From Polaromonas sp. 39-63-25 (lineage in GTDB: Bacteria; Pseudomonadota; Gammaproteobacteria; Burkholderiales; Burkholderiaceae_C): a stretch of 64,000 bases of DNA. The stretch lies in NCBI RefSeq assembly GCF_002278925.1, contig NZ_NCJH01000010.1, positions 57,232 through 121,231 on the forward strand, given 5' to 3'. A program made the translations under genes and the position numbers. Positions 40,730 through 49,236 of this stretch are shown here, piece by piece (position 1 is the stretch's first letter; each line of letters starts with the position of its first letter). Below the pieces are notes generated by a model, which had not been told where the DNA came from, ran no database searches, and saw only the letters and a list, made by a program, of their open reading frames with translations.

Positions 40730-41308
40730 GGGCGTCACGCTGCGGCAAATGCTTGCCCAGGACAGTAGGCGCAACTCCCCACTCCCGCCCCTCCCATCGC
40801 CCCGCTGGGCGATGGCGGGGAGCTTCATTTGGCCGTGTGTGCTGCGACCGCGTGCAAACGTCACTGCCGCTAGATCACGCCCACCACGGCGTTGGCCCTG
40901 ACGCGCTTTGCGCGTCAGGGCTCCCCGCGTCCGTTTCCGTTCCCTACCCGTTAGGCTGGGCCGAGGAGCACAGGTCAAAGCGGATCAGGGCTCGCGATTG
41001 TCTGAGCCGAAGGCGAGTTCGAGCGAGACCCCGCTTTTGCCGAGCACCGCAGGTTGCCTGCAGCGAAGCGGAAGGACCCAGACCATCGGGTCGCCTTCTC
41101 TTTGCTTACTCTCTCTTGGCGACGCAAGAGAAAGTACCTCGCCCGCCGGGGCGAGACCCGGCTTGCAGGCAAGCTTCAGCCCTTCGAAAAAATGATTGGT
41201 GAGCAAACATGGATCCCGGATCAAGTCCGGGATGACAGATGTGGGGAGAGGTTGCTATGAATTCAATAGCTGCTTGCGCCCGCCACATAATGGCTGGAAA
41301 CCAAAAAA
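40730..41308. other. 579-bp gene-free region with inverted repeats and a dispersed element
   Basis: No real gene seen. It holds CCCTGACGCGC-TTT-GCGCGTCAGGG (about 40895-40920), a segment around 41105-41175 (CTCTTGGCGACGCAAGAG, then CGCCCGCCGGGGCGAGACCCGGC-like, given in parts) that resembles degenerate repeat sequence seen in many proteobacteria, a GGATCCCGGA...TCCGGGATGAC palindrome (about 41211-41236), and copy 3 of the dispersed element. Open frames here are spurious. Confidence 0.65.
41266..41302 (+). repeat. Dispersed element, copy 3
   Basis: ATAGCT-N20-GGCTGGAAACC, noncoding, just downstream of the ferredoxin gene's 3' end. Confidence 0.8.
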
Positions 41309-41590
41309 CTATGAAGAACGCACTGCCACCACCGCCGCAGGCTGCTCTGCCTGCAAGCGCTGGTACTTCTGCCAGAGCGTTTCCCGGTCTTCGATGAAAG
41401 CCGGGTTGACCGGAATACACGCCACCGGACAGACCTGCACACATTGCGGCTCATCGAAATGGCCGACACACTCGGTGCAGCGATTCGGGTCGATCTCGTA
41501 GATTTCCTTGCCCAGGTAAATCGCCTGGTTCGGGCATTCGGGTTCGCACACGTCGCAGTTGATGCACTCGTCGGTGATCAGCAAGGCCAT
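41309..41590 (-). CDS. YfhL-type 2[4Fe-4S] ferredoxin
   Basis: MALLITDECINCDVCEPECP, then DPNRCTECVGHFDEPQCVQVCPVACI: two Cys motifs, the second with the long insert typical of YfhL/Alvin ferredoxins, and a C-terminal helix (93 aa). It follows coaD by two bases, a conserved pair. Small electron carrier; redox partner unknown. Start ATG 41590. Confidence 0.92.
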   Translation of the reverse strand: MALLITDECINCDVCEPECPNQAIYLGKEIYEIDPNRCTECVGHFDEPQCVQVCPVACIPVNPAFIEDRETLWQKYQRLQAEQPAAVVAVRSS

Positions 41591-41592
41591 GG

Positions 41593-42096
41593 TCAGCCCT
41601 CCTTCTGCGCCTGCTGCATGGCGATGGCGACATTGGCGCTGACCATCTGGCCCACATCGCCGCCGAGCTTGCTGATCTCGCGCACCAGGGTGCTGCTGAT
41701 GCATTGCAGCGGCGCGTCCGGCAGCAAAAACACGGTTTCCACCTGGGGCCGCAGCTTGCGGTTCATCGCGGCCATTTGCGCCTCGTAGTCAAAGTCGGTG
41801 AGGTTGCGCACGCCGCGCACCACCGCGACGGCCTGCTCAGCCGCGCAAAAATCCATGATCAGGCCGTCGAAAGGCAGCACGCTGACGTTGGCCATGCCTT
41901 GGGTTTCCTCGCGCACCTGCTGCAGGCGCGCGTCCAGGCTGAACAGCGTTTTCTTGTGGTGCGCCACGGCCACCCCGATGATGAGCCGGTCAAACAGCCC
42001 GGCCGCGCGGCGCACGATGTCCTGGTGCCCGAGCGTGAAGGGATCGAAGGTGCCGGAATAAACCGCCACACGGGAACTCGGGGTGCTTGTCGCCAT
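41593..42096 (-). CDS. coaD: Phosphopantetheine adenylyltransferase
   Basis: Coenzyme A biosynthesis, fourth step (167 aa). Nucleotidyl-transferase motif YSGTFDPFTLGHQDI (TxGH) and ISSTLVREISKLGG near the C-terminus. GVRNLTDFDYEAQMAAMN is the substrate-binding signature. Confidence 0.96.
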   Translation of the reverse strand: MATSTPSSRVAVYSGTFDPFTLGHQDIVRRAAGLFDRLIIGVAVAHHKKTLFSLDARLQQVREETQGMANVSVLPFDGLIMDFCAAEQAVAVVRGVRNLTDFDYEAQMAAMNRKLRPQVETVFLLPDAPLQCISSTLVREISKLGGDVGQMVSANVAIAMQQAQKEG

Positions 42097-42150
42097 GCGG
42101 CAATTATGCCCGCCTGACCGTGGTGCCGCGAGTCCCTGCCGCTTGCAGGG

Positions 42151-42813
42151 CTACGCGCCTTCCAGCGAAACGCTCTTGCGCACCAGCAAGTGAAAGTGCA
42201 CCGCGCCCGCTTTGCCGCTGCGGTGCAGCTGCAGGCCGTAGTCGGCCAGTGCCTCGTCGGTCCAGGCCTGCGGCGCCTCGAGGTAGACATAACCGGGCTC
42301 GGCCACCACCTGCGCCGCCGCCTTGAGCGCGGGCTCGAACAGCGGCGAATCGAACGGCGGGTCCAGGAACACCAGTTGCATGCTGGCCGGTGTTGCCAGC
42401 CGGAGGACGGCGACGCCATCGCCGCGCTCCACCCGCACCATGTCGGCGTGCAGCCTGGCCTGCAGTGCCTTGAGCTGGTCCACCAGGCCGGCATCCTGCT
42501 CGCACAGCAGCACCTCGGCAGCGCCGCGCGAGGCGGCCTCAAAGCCCAGCACGCCGGTGCCGGCAAACACGTCGATGCAGCGCCATCCGCTCAGGTCCTG
42601 GCCCAGCCAGTTGAACAGGGTTTCGCGCACGCGGTCAGGCGTCGGGCGCAGGCCGGGCTTGTTGGCCACCGGCAGCTTGGTGCGTTTGTACTGCCCACCG
42701 ATGATGCGGATCTCGCCCGGCGGCACGGACTTGCGGCCCACCACCTTGCCCGATTTCGGTCGTGGCGCGGCAGGTTTGGAAGATTTGTTGTCGGAGGCTG
42801 GGGTGTATTTCAT
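42151..42813 (-). CDS. rsmD: 16S rRNA (guanine966-N2)-methyltransferase RsmD
   Basis: Methylates G966 of 16S rRNA (220 aa). RIIGGQYKRTKLPV, RPTPDRVRETLFNWL, SAM motif DVFAGTGVLGFEAASRG, and the catalytic LDPPFD. The first ~30 residues are a basic Ser/Pro/Lys tail. ATG 42813 is preferred; one 13 codons upstream is possible. Gene order rsmD-coaD is conserved. Confidence 0.94.
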   Translation of the reverse strand: MKYTPASDNKSSKPAAPRPKSGKVVGRKSVPPGEIRIIGGQYKRTKLPVANKPGLRPTPDRVRETLFNWLGQDLSGWRCIDVFAGTGVLGFEAASRGAAEVLLCEQDAGLVDQLKALQARLHADMVRVERGDGVAVLRLATPASMQLVFLDPPFDSPLFEPALKAAAQVVAEPGYVYLEAPQAWTDEALADYGLQLHRSGKAGAVHFHLLVRKSVSLEGA

Positions 42814-42864
42814 GTACGGCTCATGTGCGGCGCCTGGGATGGATCCCATCAAAGGACATGCCGT

Positions 42865-44283
42865 TTACTGGGGAGCAGCGCCTAGGATAACAGTCACCAT
42901 TTTTTCAGGCTGCAGCTTGCGCGCAAACGCGGCCTTGACCTCCGCGACACTGACTTTGCCGATGCGGTCGGTCCAGGTGTCCAGGTAATCGAGCGGCAAA
43001 TCGTTCCAGGCGATGTTGGCCAGGTTGCCGAGCAGTTTGCGGTTGCTGTCGATCAGCAGCGGGAAGCCGCCTATCAGGTTGTCCTTGGCGGCCTGGAGTT
43101 CGGCCTGTGTCGGGCCCTTGGCGACAAACTTTGCAACCACCTCACGGGCGACCGCGGTGGCCTGCGCGGCCTGGTCGGGACGGGTCTGCAGGCCCACCGT
43201 GAACGCGCCGGCATGGCGGCCCGGCGAAAAATAACTGGAGACGCTGTAGCTGAGGCCGCGTTTTTCGCGCACCTCTTCGGTCAGACGCGAGACAAAACCG
43301 CCACCGCCCAGCACATAGTTGCCCACGGTGAGGGCATAAAAATCAGGGTCGTTGCGTTTGTAGCCGGGCTGGCCCATCAGCACATGCGCCTGTGCCGAGT
43401 CAAACGGGATGTTGATCTGCTGCGCGCGCTCCAGCGGCGCCACCTCCGCCACCGCCGGCAGCGGTGGCACTGCCGCACAGTCGCCTTGGGGCAGGCGCGC
43501 GAGCAGCCCCGTCACCAGCGTGTCGGCCTGCGCGCGGGTCAGCGCACCCACGACGCTGACACGGGCGTGGCAGGGCGTGATGTAGCGCGCATGAAAGGCC
43601 CGCATGTCGGCCACGCTGATGCGCCCCAGGCTGGCTTCGCTGGTTTCATGGCCGTACGGATGGCTGCCGTACACCGCTTCGGAAAAAGCGCGTGCCACCC
43701 GGTAGCCGGGCCGGGTGTAAGCCTCCTTGAGCTGGGCCAGCATGCGCTGGCGGTCGCGTTGCCACACCGGGTCCGGAAACGAGGGCTCGGCGATCTGGCG
43801 TGCGGCCAGCCGCATGGCCTGGCCCAGCAGATCCGGCTCGGTCAGGCTGCGCAGTGAAAAGCTGAAACGGTCGGCACCCGCCGATGCGCCGAACTGCGCG
43901 CCGAGATCGGCCCAGGCTTCGCCCAGCGCATTTTCATCGAGCGCAGGCTCGCCGCCGCGTGCCGCCACACCCTTGGAGAGCAGCGACGCGGTGATCCCGG
44001 CCAGACCGGCCTGGTCGGCCGCGACACGCCGGCTGCCGGCATCGAAGTCCAGCTGCACATCGACCATGGCGATGGCCGGGCTTTCGACCAGGTAGACCCT
44101 GGCGCCGCAGGGCTGCGTCCAGTGCTGCACGGGAATCGCGGCCCATGAAAACATGGGATGAAAAATGGCTGCAGCCCCCATCAACAGGGCGCCAATAGCT
44201 CTTTTTTTGATAGCACTTGTCACAACGGTTCCCGAAGAAGACAGGATGGAAGAGAAGGCCCCGTGCGGGCGGCGCGCGCTCAA
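42865..44283 (-). CDS. M16-family peptidase-like protein, non-catalytic partner
   Basis: Protein of 472 aa with an exported N-terminus (AIGALLMGAAAIFHPMFSWA). It has the M16 fold (LDFDAGSRRVAADQAGLAGI; GGGGFVSRLTEEVREKRGLSYSV) but no HxxEH zinc motif. It overlaps the catalytic subunit gene (44280-45746) by ATGA, so the two form a heterodimer as in other paired M16 proteins. The true start may be a later in-frame codon. Its signal-peptide codons carry dispersed-element copy 4. Confidence 0.88.
   Translation of the reverse strand: MSARRPHGAFSSILSSSGTVVTSAIKKRAIGALLMGAAAIFHPMFSWAAIPVQHWTQPCGARVYLVESPAIAMVDVQLDFDAGSRRVAADQAGLAGITASLLSKGVAARGGEPALDENALGEAWADLGAQFGASAGADRFSFSLRSLTEPDLLGQAMRLAARQIAEPSFPDPVWQRDRQRMLAQLKEAYTRPGYRVARAFSEAVYGSHPYGHETSEASLGRISVADMRAFHARYITPCHARVSVVGALTRAQADTLVTGLLARLPQGDCAAVPPLPAVAEVAPLERAQQINIPFDSAQAHVLMGQPGYKRNDPDFYALTVGNYVLGGGGFVSRLTEEVREKRGLSYSVSSYFSPGRHAGAFTVGLQTRPDQAAQATAVAREVVAKFVAKGPTQAELQAAKDNLIGGFPLLIDSNRKLLGNLANIAWNDLPLDYLDTWTDRIGKVSVAEVKAAFARKLQPEKMVTVILGAAPQ
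44166..44199 (-). repeat. Dispersed element, copy 4 (inside M16 signal peptide)
   Basis: On the minus strand AGCT-N20-GGCTGCAGCC (head AGAGCT instead of ATAGCT), followed by ATTTTTCAT. Encodes part of the signal peptide. Confidence 0.6.
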
Positions 44284-45746
44284 TGCCGCAACCCCGCGGC
44301 AGGCACACGTTTGGCGCGGCCCGGGTCGGGCGGCTGCGGCAGCAGGTTGGCCAGGGTCAGTTGGTCGTCACGGAAATAACGTGCTGCCACGGCCTGCACT
44401 TCGGCGCTGCTGATGCTGCGCAACTGGCTGATCAGGCGCTCGTCGGTGTCGAGCGGCAGGCCGTTGACCCAGTAGGCGCCCAGCCCGCGGGCCTGGCTGA
44501 ACAATGCATCGAGTTTGTAGGTTTCGCTGGCCACCCACTGGGTCTTGACGCGTTGGAGTTCGGCCTCGCTGACGCCTTCGCGGGCAATCAGCGCGACCTG
44601 CTGGCGCAGGACGTCGGCCACCTGGTCGGTGGTTATTCCGGCGGCAGGCACCCCATCGAGCACAAAGACCTGCGGGCCGCGGCCGATCAGGCCATTGGAC
44701 GCGCCGGCGCTGTCGGCGAGCCGGTTGTCACCCTGGGTCAGGGCGCGTTCCAGCCGGGCGCCGCTGTAACCGTCGAGCACAGCGGCCAGCACCGTCAGCG
44801 CCAGCGCATCGCGGTTGAAGACGTCCGCCGTGGCCGGCGCGGCGTTCGCTGGCGACTGCAGACCCGGCACCTTGTAGGACAGGCTCACATAGGCCTGGCT
44901 GGCCGGTGCCTTGAAGTCCATCCTGCGCAGGCCGGTCTGCACCGGCTCGATGCGCGGCTTGCGCGACGGCACCGGTCGGAAAACCGCGGCGCCATAGTAT
45001 TTTTCCGCCAGCCGCCGCACCTGCGCCACATCCACATCGCCGGCAATCACCACGGCCGCATTGGCCGGCACATACCAGCGCCGGTAAAACGCGCGGGCAT
45101 CGTCGGGCGTCATGGCCTCGAGGTCGCTCATCCAGCCCACCACCGGGCGCCGGTAAGGCGACGCAACAAAGGTGATGGCGTTGGCGGCTTCGTGCATCAG
45201 CGCGCGCGGCGAGTCTTCGGTGCGCAGGCGGCGCTCCTCCTTGACGACCTCGAGTTCCTTGATGAACTCCTCGTCGGCCCACTGGTTGTGGGCAAACCGG
45301 TCGGCCTCCAGGCGCATCACCTCCTCGAGCTTGCCGGAAGGGATTTGCTGGTAATAACCGGTGGCATCCCGGGATGTGAACGCGTTTTCGCGCCCACCGA
45401 GCGCCGCGACACGGCGTGAGAACTCGCCCGGCTTCAGGCTGGGTGTGCCCTTGAACATCATGTGTTCCAGCACATGGGCCACGCCGGTGGTGCCATCGAC
45501 CTCGTCCATGGAGCCGACCCGCACCCAGAGCATGTGGGCCGCAGTGGGCGCACGCCGGTCGGTCTTGACAATGACCGTGAGGCCATTGACCAGCTGGAAC
45601 TGCGTGACGGGGGTAGCAGTCTGGGCCACCGCGGGGCTGGCCAGAAAGAAGCTGAAGAGCAGGGAAAGAAGGGGGAGAAGCGTGTTGCGCGAGGGTGCCG
45701 GAAGCCGGATAAAACTGCCCATGAAATCCTGTGTGGTGTGTTTCAT
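44280..45746 (-). CDS. M16-family zinc metallopeptidase, catalytic subunit
   Basis: Exported protease (488 aa): signal peptide LLPLLSLLFSFFLASPAVAQ, then GTTGVAHVLEHMMFKGT with the inverted zinc motif HxxEH, and FIKELEVVKEERRLR downstream carrying the third ligand Glu. Likely periplasmic. Start ATG 45746, with a second ATG 8 codons on; only 28 bp separate it from the ftsY start, so promoters must overlap. Confidence 0.93.
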   Translation of the reverse strand: MKHTTQDFMGSFIRLPAPSRNTLLPLLSLLFSFFLASPAVAQTATPVTQFQLVNGLTVIVKTDRRAPTAAHMLWVRVGSMDEVDGTTGVAHVLEHMMFKGTPSLKPGEFSRRVAALGGRENAFTSRDATGYYQQIPSGKLEEVMRLEADRFAHNQWADEEFIKELEVVKEERRLRTEDSPRALMHEAANAITFVASPYRRPVVGWMSDLEAMTPDDARAFYRRWYVPANAAVVIAGDVDVAQVRRLAEKYYGAAVFRPVPSRKPRIEPVQTGLRRMDFKAPASQAYVSLSYKVPGLQSPANAAPATADVFNRDALALTVLAAVLDGYSGARLERALTQGDNRLADSAGASNGLIGRGPQVFVLDGVPAAGITTDQVADVLRQQVALIAREGVSEAELQRVKTQWVASETYKLDALFSQARGLGAYWVNGLPLDTDERLISQLRSISSAEVQAVAARYFRDDQLTLANLLPQPPDPGRAKRVPAAGLRH

Positions 45747-45774
45747 AGAATAGTGTGACTCCAAAGCACAACCA

Positions 45775-46908
45775 ATGTTCAGTTTCTTCAAGAAAAAAAA
45801 GCCCCCTGCCCCCCCTGAGGCCGCGCCGGCAGCGGTACCGCCCCCTGCCCTGCCCGGCGGTGCGGCACCCGCTACGGCCCCGGCTGCAGCCACGCCGGCG
45901 CTGCCTGGCGGTGGACTGATCGGCAGTGCGCTGGTCACGCCCATCGACATCCCGCTGCCCGGAACGATACCGGCGAGCCGCGAGCACTGGGTCAGCAAGC
46001 TGCGCTCTGGCCTGCACAAGACCGGCGCCAGCATTTCCGGCGTGTTCACCGGCAACCGCATCGACGACGCGCTGTACGAAGACCTGGAGTCGGCCCTGCT
46101 GATGGCCGATGCCGGCACCGGCGCCACCGCCTACCTGCTCGATGAAGTCAAGCGACGCGTGAAAGACAGCGGCGTCACCCATCCGGTGGCCGTGAAGAAC
46201 ATCCTGACCGAGGCGCTCACCCAACTGCTCAAGCCGCTGGAGCAGCCGCTGGTGATCGGCGAATACAAACCCACGGTCATCATGGTGGCCGGTGTCAACG
46301 GTGCGGGCAAGACGACCTCGATCGGCAAGCTCACGCACCACCTGGCCAACGAAGGCGCGTCGGTGCTGCTGGCCGCGGCCGACACCTTCCGGGCCGCCGC
46401 GCGCGAACAGCTCGAAGCCTGGGCGGACCGGAACATGGTGGAGATCGTCAGCCAGGAGGGGGGCGATCCAGCCGCTGTGAGTTTCGATGCGGTCAGCGCC
46501 GGCAAGGCACGCGGCAAGGACGTGGTGCTGGTGGACACCGCCGGGCGCCTGCCGACGCAGTTGCACCTGATGGAAGAGCTGCGCAAGATCAAACGTGTCG
46601 TCAGCAAGGCGGATGCCACGGCGCCGCATGAAGTGCTGCTGGTGATCGACGGCAACACCGGACAGAACGCGCTGAGCCAGGTCAAGGCCTTCGACGAGAC
46701 CCTGCAGCTGACCGGCCTGATCGTCACCAAACTCGACGGCACGGCCAAAGGCGGCGTGCTGGCCGCCATTGCGCTGTGGTCGCGCGAGCGCGCCAAGGCC
46801 TCGCCGGGCCTGCGGCCCGTGCCGGTTTATTTCATCGGCGTCGGCGAAAAACTCGAAGACCTCGAAACCTTCAACGCCCGGGAATTTTCGCAGGCCCTGC
46901 TGGCCTGA
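45775..46908 (+). CDS. ftsY: Signal recognition particle receptor FtsY
   Basis: SRP receptor GTPase (377 aa). Basic MFSFFKKKK start and a Pro/Ala-rich region, then the N domain and G domain: GVNGAGKTTSIGKL, AADTFRAAAREQLEAW, DTAGRLPTQ, TKLDGTAKGG and the end FIGVGEKLEDLETFNAREF. Targets ribosome-SRP to the membrane. Confidence 0.97.
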   Translation: MFSFFKKKKPPAPPEAAPAAVPPPALPGGAAPATAPAAATPALPGGGLIGSALVTPIDIPLPGTIPASREHWVSKLRSGLHKTGASISGVFTGNRIDDALYEDLESALLMADAGTGATAYLLDEVKRRVKDSGVTHPVAVKNILTEALTQLLKPLEQPLVIGEYKPTVIMVAGVNGAGKTTSIGKLTHHLANEGASVLLAAADTFRAAAREQLEAWADRNMVEIVSQEGGDPAAVSFDAVSAGKARGKDVVLVDTAGRLPTQLHLMEELRKIKRVVSKADATAPHEVLLVIDGNTGQNALSQVKAFDETLQLTGLIVTKLDGTAKGGVLAAIALWSRERAKASPGLRPVPVYFIGVGEKLEDLETFNAREFSQALLA

Positions 46909-46920
46909 GAACCTGAAACC

Positions 46921-47937
46921 ATGGCCCACCTGTCCCTTGAAGAAGCCACCCGCTTGGCCTTGCAGGCACTGCACCATGCCGGCGCGGGCCAGGCCATGGC
47001 AGCCAGCACCGCAAAAGCGCTGGTGCGCGCCGAGGCGCAAGGCCTGGCCTCGCATGGCCTGATCCGTGTGGCGCAGTACGCGACCCACCTGCGTAACGGC
47101 CGGGCCGACGGCAGCGCCGTGCCCCGGGTGATGCGACACCAGGGGGCGGCCGTGCTGGTCGATGCCGGCCAGGGCCTGGCCTTTCCGGCCTGCGATCTGG
47201 CCGTCTCCACAGCGATCGCGACCGCCCGCACGCTGGGTGTGAGCTTCGCCGGCGTGACCAACAGCCACCACTGCGGTGTGCTGGTCGATCATCTGCGGGC
47301 AGTGGCCGACGCCGGCCTGGTCGGGCTGGCTTTTGCCAACTCGCCGGCCGCCATGCCGGCGGCCGGCGGCAAACACGCCATCTTCGGCACCAACCCGGTC
47401 GCAGCGACTTTTCCGCGGCGCAGCGCCGACCCGCTGATGATCGACCTGTCCCTCAGCGAAGTCGCGCGCGGCAAGCTGATGGTGGCAGCCCGCGAGGGCC
47501 AGGCCATTCCGCTGGGCTGGGCGCTGGACAGCCAGGGGCGACCCACCACCGACCCGAAAGCCGGCCTGGCGGGCTCCATGCTGCCGCTGGGCGCTGCCAG
47601 CAGCCCCAAAGGCGCCATGCTGGCGCTGATCGTCGAGCTGCTGGTCACGGCCCTGCTCGGTGCGCAGTTCGGCTTTGAAGCTTCCTCGTTTTTTGTCGAC
47701 GAGGGCAACGCGCCGCGCCTTGGCCAGGCCTTTGTCGTGATCAACCCGGGCGCGCTGGCGGGCCAGGACGTCTATTACGAACGCATGGAAACGCTGATCG
47801 CGGAAATGCTGGTGGACGACGGTGTGCGCCTGGCCGGCGCGCGCAGAATCGCGCTGGAACAGCAAGCCGGACAATCGGGGCTGACGATTCCCGATGCGCT
47901 GCACGAACAACTGCATCGGCTGGCGAAAATGCAGTAA
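46921..47937 (+). CDS. Ldh-family NAD(P)-dependent oxidoreductase
   Basis: Member of the malate/L-lactate dehydrogenase (YlbC/YiaK) family (338 aa): AEAQGLASHGLIRVAQYATHLRNG (in parts), FAGVTNSHHCGVLVDHL with the catalytic His, and FGTNPVAATFPR. The substrate is a 2-hydroxy or 2-oxo acid, not defined by sequence. It starts 12 bp after ftsY, possibly co-transcribed. Confidence 0.9.
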   Translation: MAHLSLEEATRLALQALHHAGAGQAMAASTAKALVRAEAQGLASHGLIRVAQYATHLRNGRADGSAVPRVMRHQGAAVLVDAGQGLAFPACDLAVSTAIATARTLGVSFAGVTNSHHCGVLVDHLRAVADAGLVGLAFANSPAAMPAAGGKHAIFGTNPVAATFPRRSADPLMIDLSLSEVARGKLMVAAREGQAIPLGWALDSQGRPTTDPKAGLAGSMLPLGAASSPKGAMLALIVELLVTALLGAQFGFEASSFFVDEGNAPRLGQAFVVINPGALAGQDVYYERMETLIAEMLVDDGVRLAGARRIALEQQAGQSGLTIPDALHEQLHRLAKMQ

Positions 47938-48019
47938 TTCCCCTGCTTTCGCAAACCGCAGCGATCCCTTACAGTGACCCGCTAGCCGGCGGCTTTTCGA
48001 CCGCGGCACCGGAGGCCAC

Positions 48020-48481
48020 ATGAACCCCAGCACATCATCCGACGCATCCGCCGATCCACGCGAGGTGGACCGCCTGCTCGCCCATTACGGCGAAAGCCAC
48101 CAGAACCCGAAGAACGAGCTGATCCACTTCATTGCCATCCCGCTCATCATGCTGAGCCTGCTCGGCATGATGTTTGCGCTGCATCCCTGGGTTGCCTATC
48201 TTTTTGTCGCCGCCAGCATGGTTTACTACCTGCGGCTGTCGCTGGTTTTTCTGGCAACCATGGTGCTCTGGTCGGCCATCCTGCTGGCGCTGGTGCACGC
48301 CATGGGTGAGCGCGTGCTGCCGCTGTCGCTGGCGATTTTTGTCGGCGCCTGGATTTTGCAGTTTGTCGGCCACAAGCTCGAAGGCAAAAAGCCTTCGTTT
48401 TTCGAGGACATCCAGTACCTCTGGGTGGGCCCGCTGTTCGTGCTGAGCAAGCTGTTCGGCAAGCTGGGGGTCCGCTGGTAG
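48020..48481 (+). CDS. Mpo1-like (DUF962) membrane protein
   Basis: Protein of 153 aa with several membrane spans: LLAHYGESHQNPKNELIHFI at the start and WILQFVGHKLEGKKPSFFED at the end carry the family's conserved His residues. Yeast Mpo1 is an Fe-dependent dioxygenase of 2-hydroxy fatty acids; the bacterial role is unproven. A plausible ribosome site (GGAGGCCAC) precedes ATG 48020. Confidence 0.88.
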   Translation: MNPSTSSDASADPREVDRLLAHYGESHQNPKNELIHFIAIPLIMLSLLGMMFALHPWVAYLFVAASMVYYLRLSLVFLATMVLWSAILLALVHAMGERVLPLSLAIFVGAWILQFVGHKLEGKKPSFFEDIQYLWVGPLFVLSKLFGKLGVRW

Positions 48482-48562
48482 CTTCTACGCCTCTCTACCG
48501 GGCTTGAAGCGACGGTAGTTGCCCGCATATAAGCTGCTCTGACTCTTACGGGAAACCCTCAC

Positions 48563-48859
48563 GTGCCCAGCTTCCTCAGCCGCGTCCTGTCCTTTCTCCT
48601 GCGTCTGGTCCTGTGGACCTTTGCCGCCATCTTCGCGGTAAGCCTGATGCTGGCCGGCCTTGTCCTGCTGGCGCTGGGCCTGCTGCGCTCACTGATCACC
48701 GGCCAGAAGCCCAAACCCGTCGTGTTTGGCAGTTTCCAGCGCTTCTCGTCCCAAGCCGCCTGGCCGGGCGCCGTCAAACCCGGCACCACCGCGGCGCGCG
48801 AGGCCGACGTGGTCGACGTTGAAGTGCGCGAGATTCGCAGCGACAAGCGCCTGCCCTGA
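48563..48859 (+). CDS. Small membrane protein (98 aa), GTG start
   Basis: The N-terminal hydrophobic hairpin VLSFLLRLVLWTFAAIFAVS, LMLAGLVLLALGLLRSLITG spans the membrane about twice. The C-terminus is polar and acidic-basic (DVVDVEVREIRSDKRLP). Start is GTG 48563. No family recognised. Confidence 0.65.
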   Translation: MPSFLSRVLSFLLRLVLWTFAAIFAVSLMLAGLVLLALGLLRSLITGQKPKPVVFGSFQRFSSQAAWPGAVKPGTTAAREADVVDVEVREIRSDKRLP

Positions 48860-48931
48860 TGACCCCCGGGGCCTGAACCGGTTTCCGCCTCCTTGGGGGC
48901 CATGCACCGGCTCCATTTTGCTATGCAAACA

Positions 48932-48968
48932 ATAGCTATCCCCGCTTGACTGTATTGGGCTGGAGACC
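48932..48968 (+). repeat. Dispersed element, copy 5
   Basis: ATAGCT-N20-GGCTGGAGACC in the gap before rpoH. The rest of 48860-49160 holds no gene that I can support. Confidence 0.75.
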
Positions 48969-49168
48969 GATTTCATGCATGAAATCCGGCACTGCCGGCC
49001 CCTGCTCCCCCCGCCCTGTTCCACCCGGAGGGCGCCTGCGCCACCGCCAGACCGGGGCCTTTGGACGCCTCTTTCACTGCATCCTGGCCTACAAAAGCGG
49101 TTGAACTAAAGCGGAAAATGGGACACAAACAAGGGTTATTACTTATTAGCCTTGCCCTATCAAAACCA

Positions 49169-49208
49169 TTGAACCTATCGCTTAGCACTCTATCCAACAG
49201 AGTGCTAA
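49169..49208 (+). promoter_or_regulatory. CIRCE operator and promoter of rpoH
   Basis: CIRCE TTAGCACTC-N9-GAGTGCTAA (49182-49208), a perfect match to the HrcA operator. A sigma-70-like TTGAAC (49169-49174), 16-nt spacer and TATCCA (49191-49196) overlap it. The rpoH ATG is 29 bp downstream. HrcA is encoded at 25914-26933. Confidence 0.93.
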
Positions 49209-49236
49209 TATTACTTCTATAAAGGAGTTTCACCCT

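Noticed and set aside
44728-48033. A 1101-codon open frame on the minus strand
   Set aside because: It is the antisense of the ftsY and dehydrogenase genes, extending into the M16 gene in another frame; a GC-rich stop-poor artefact.
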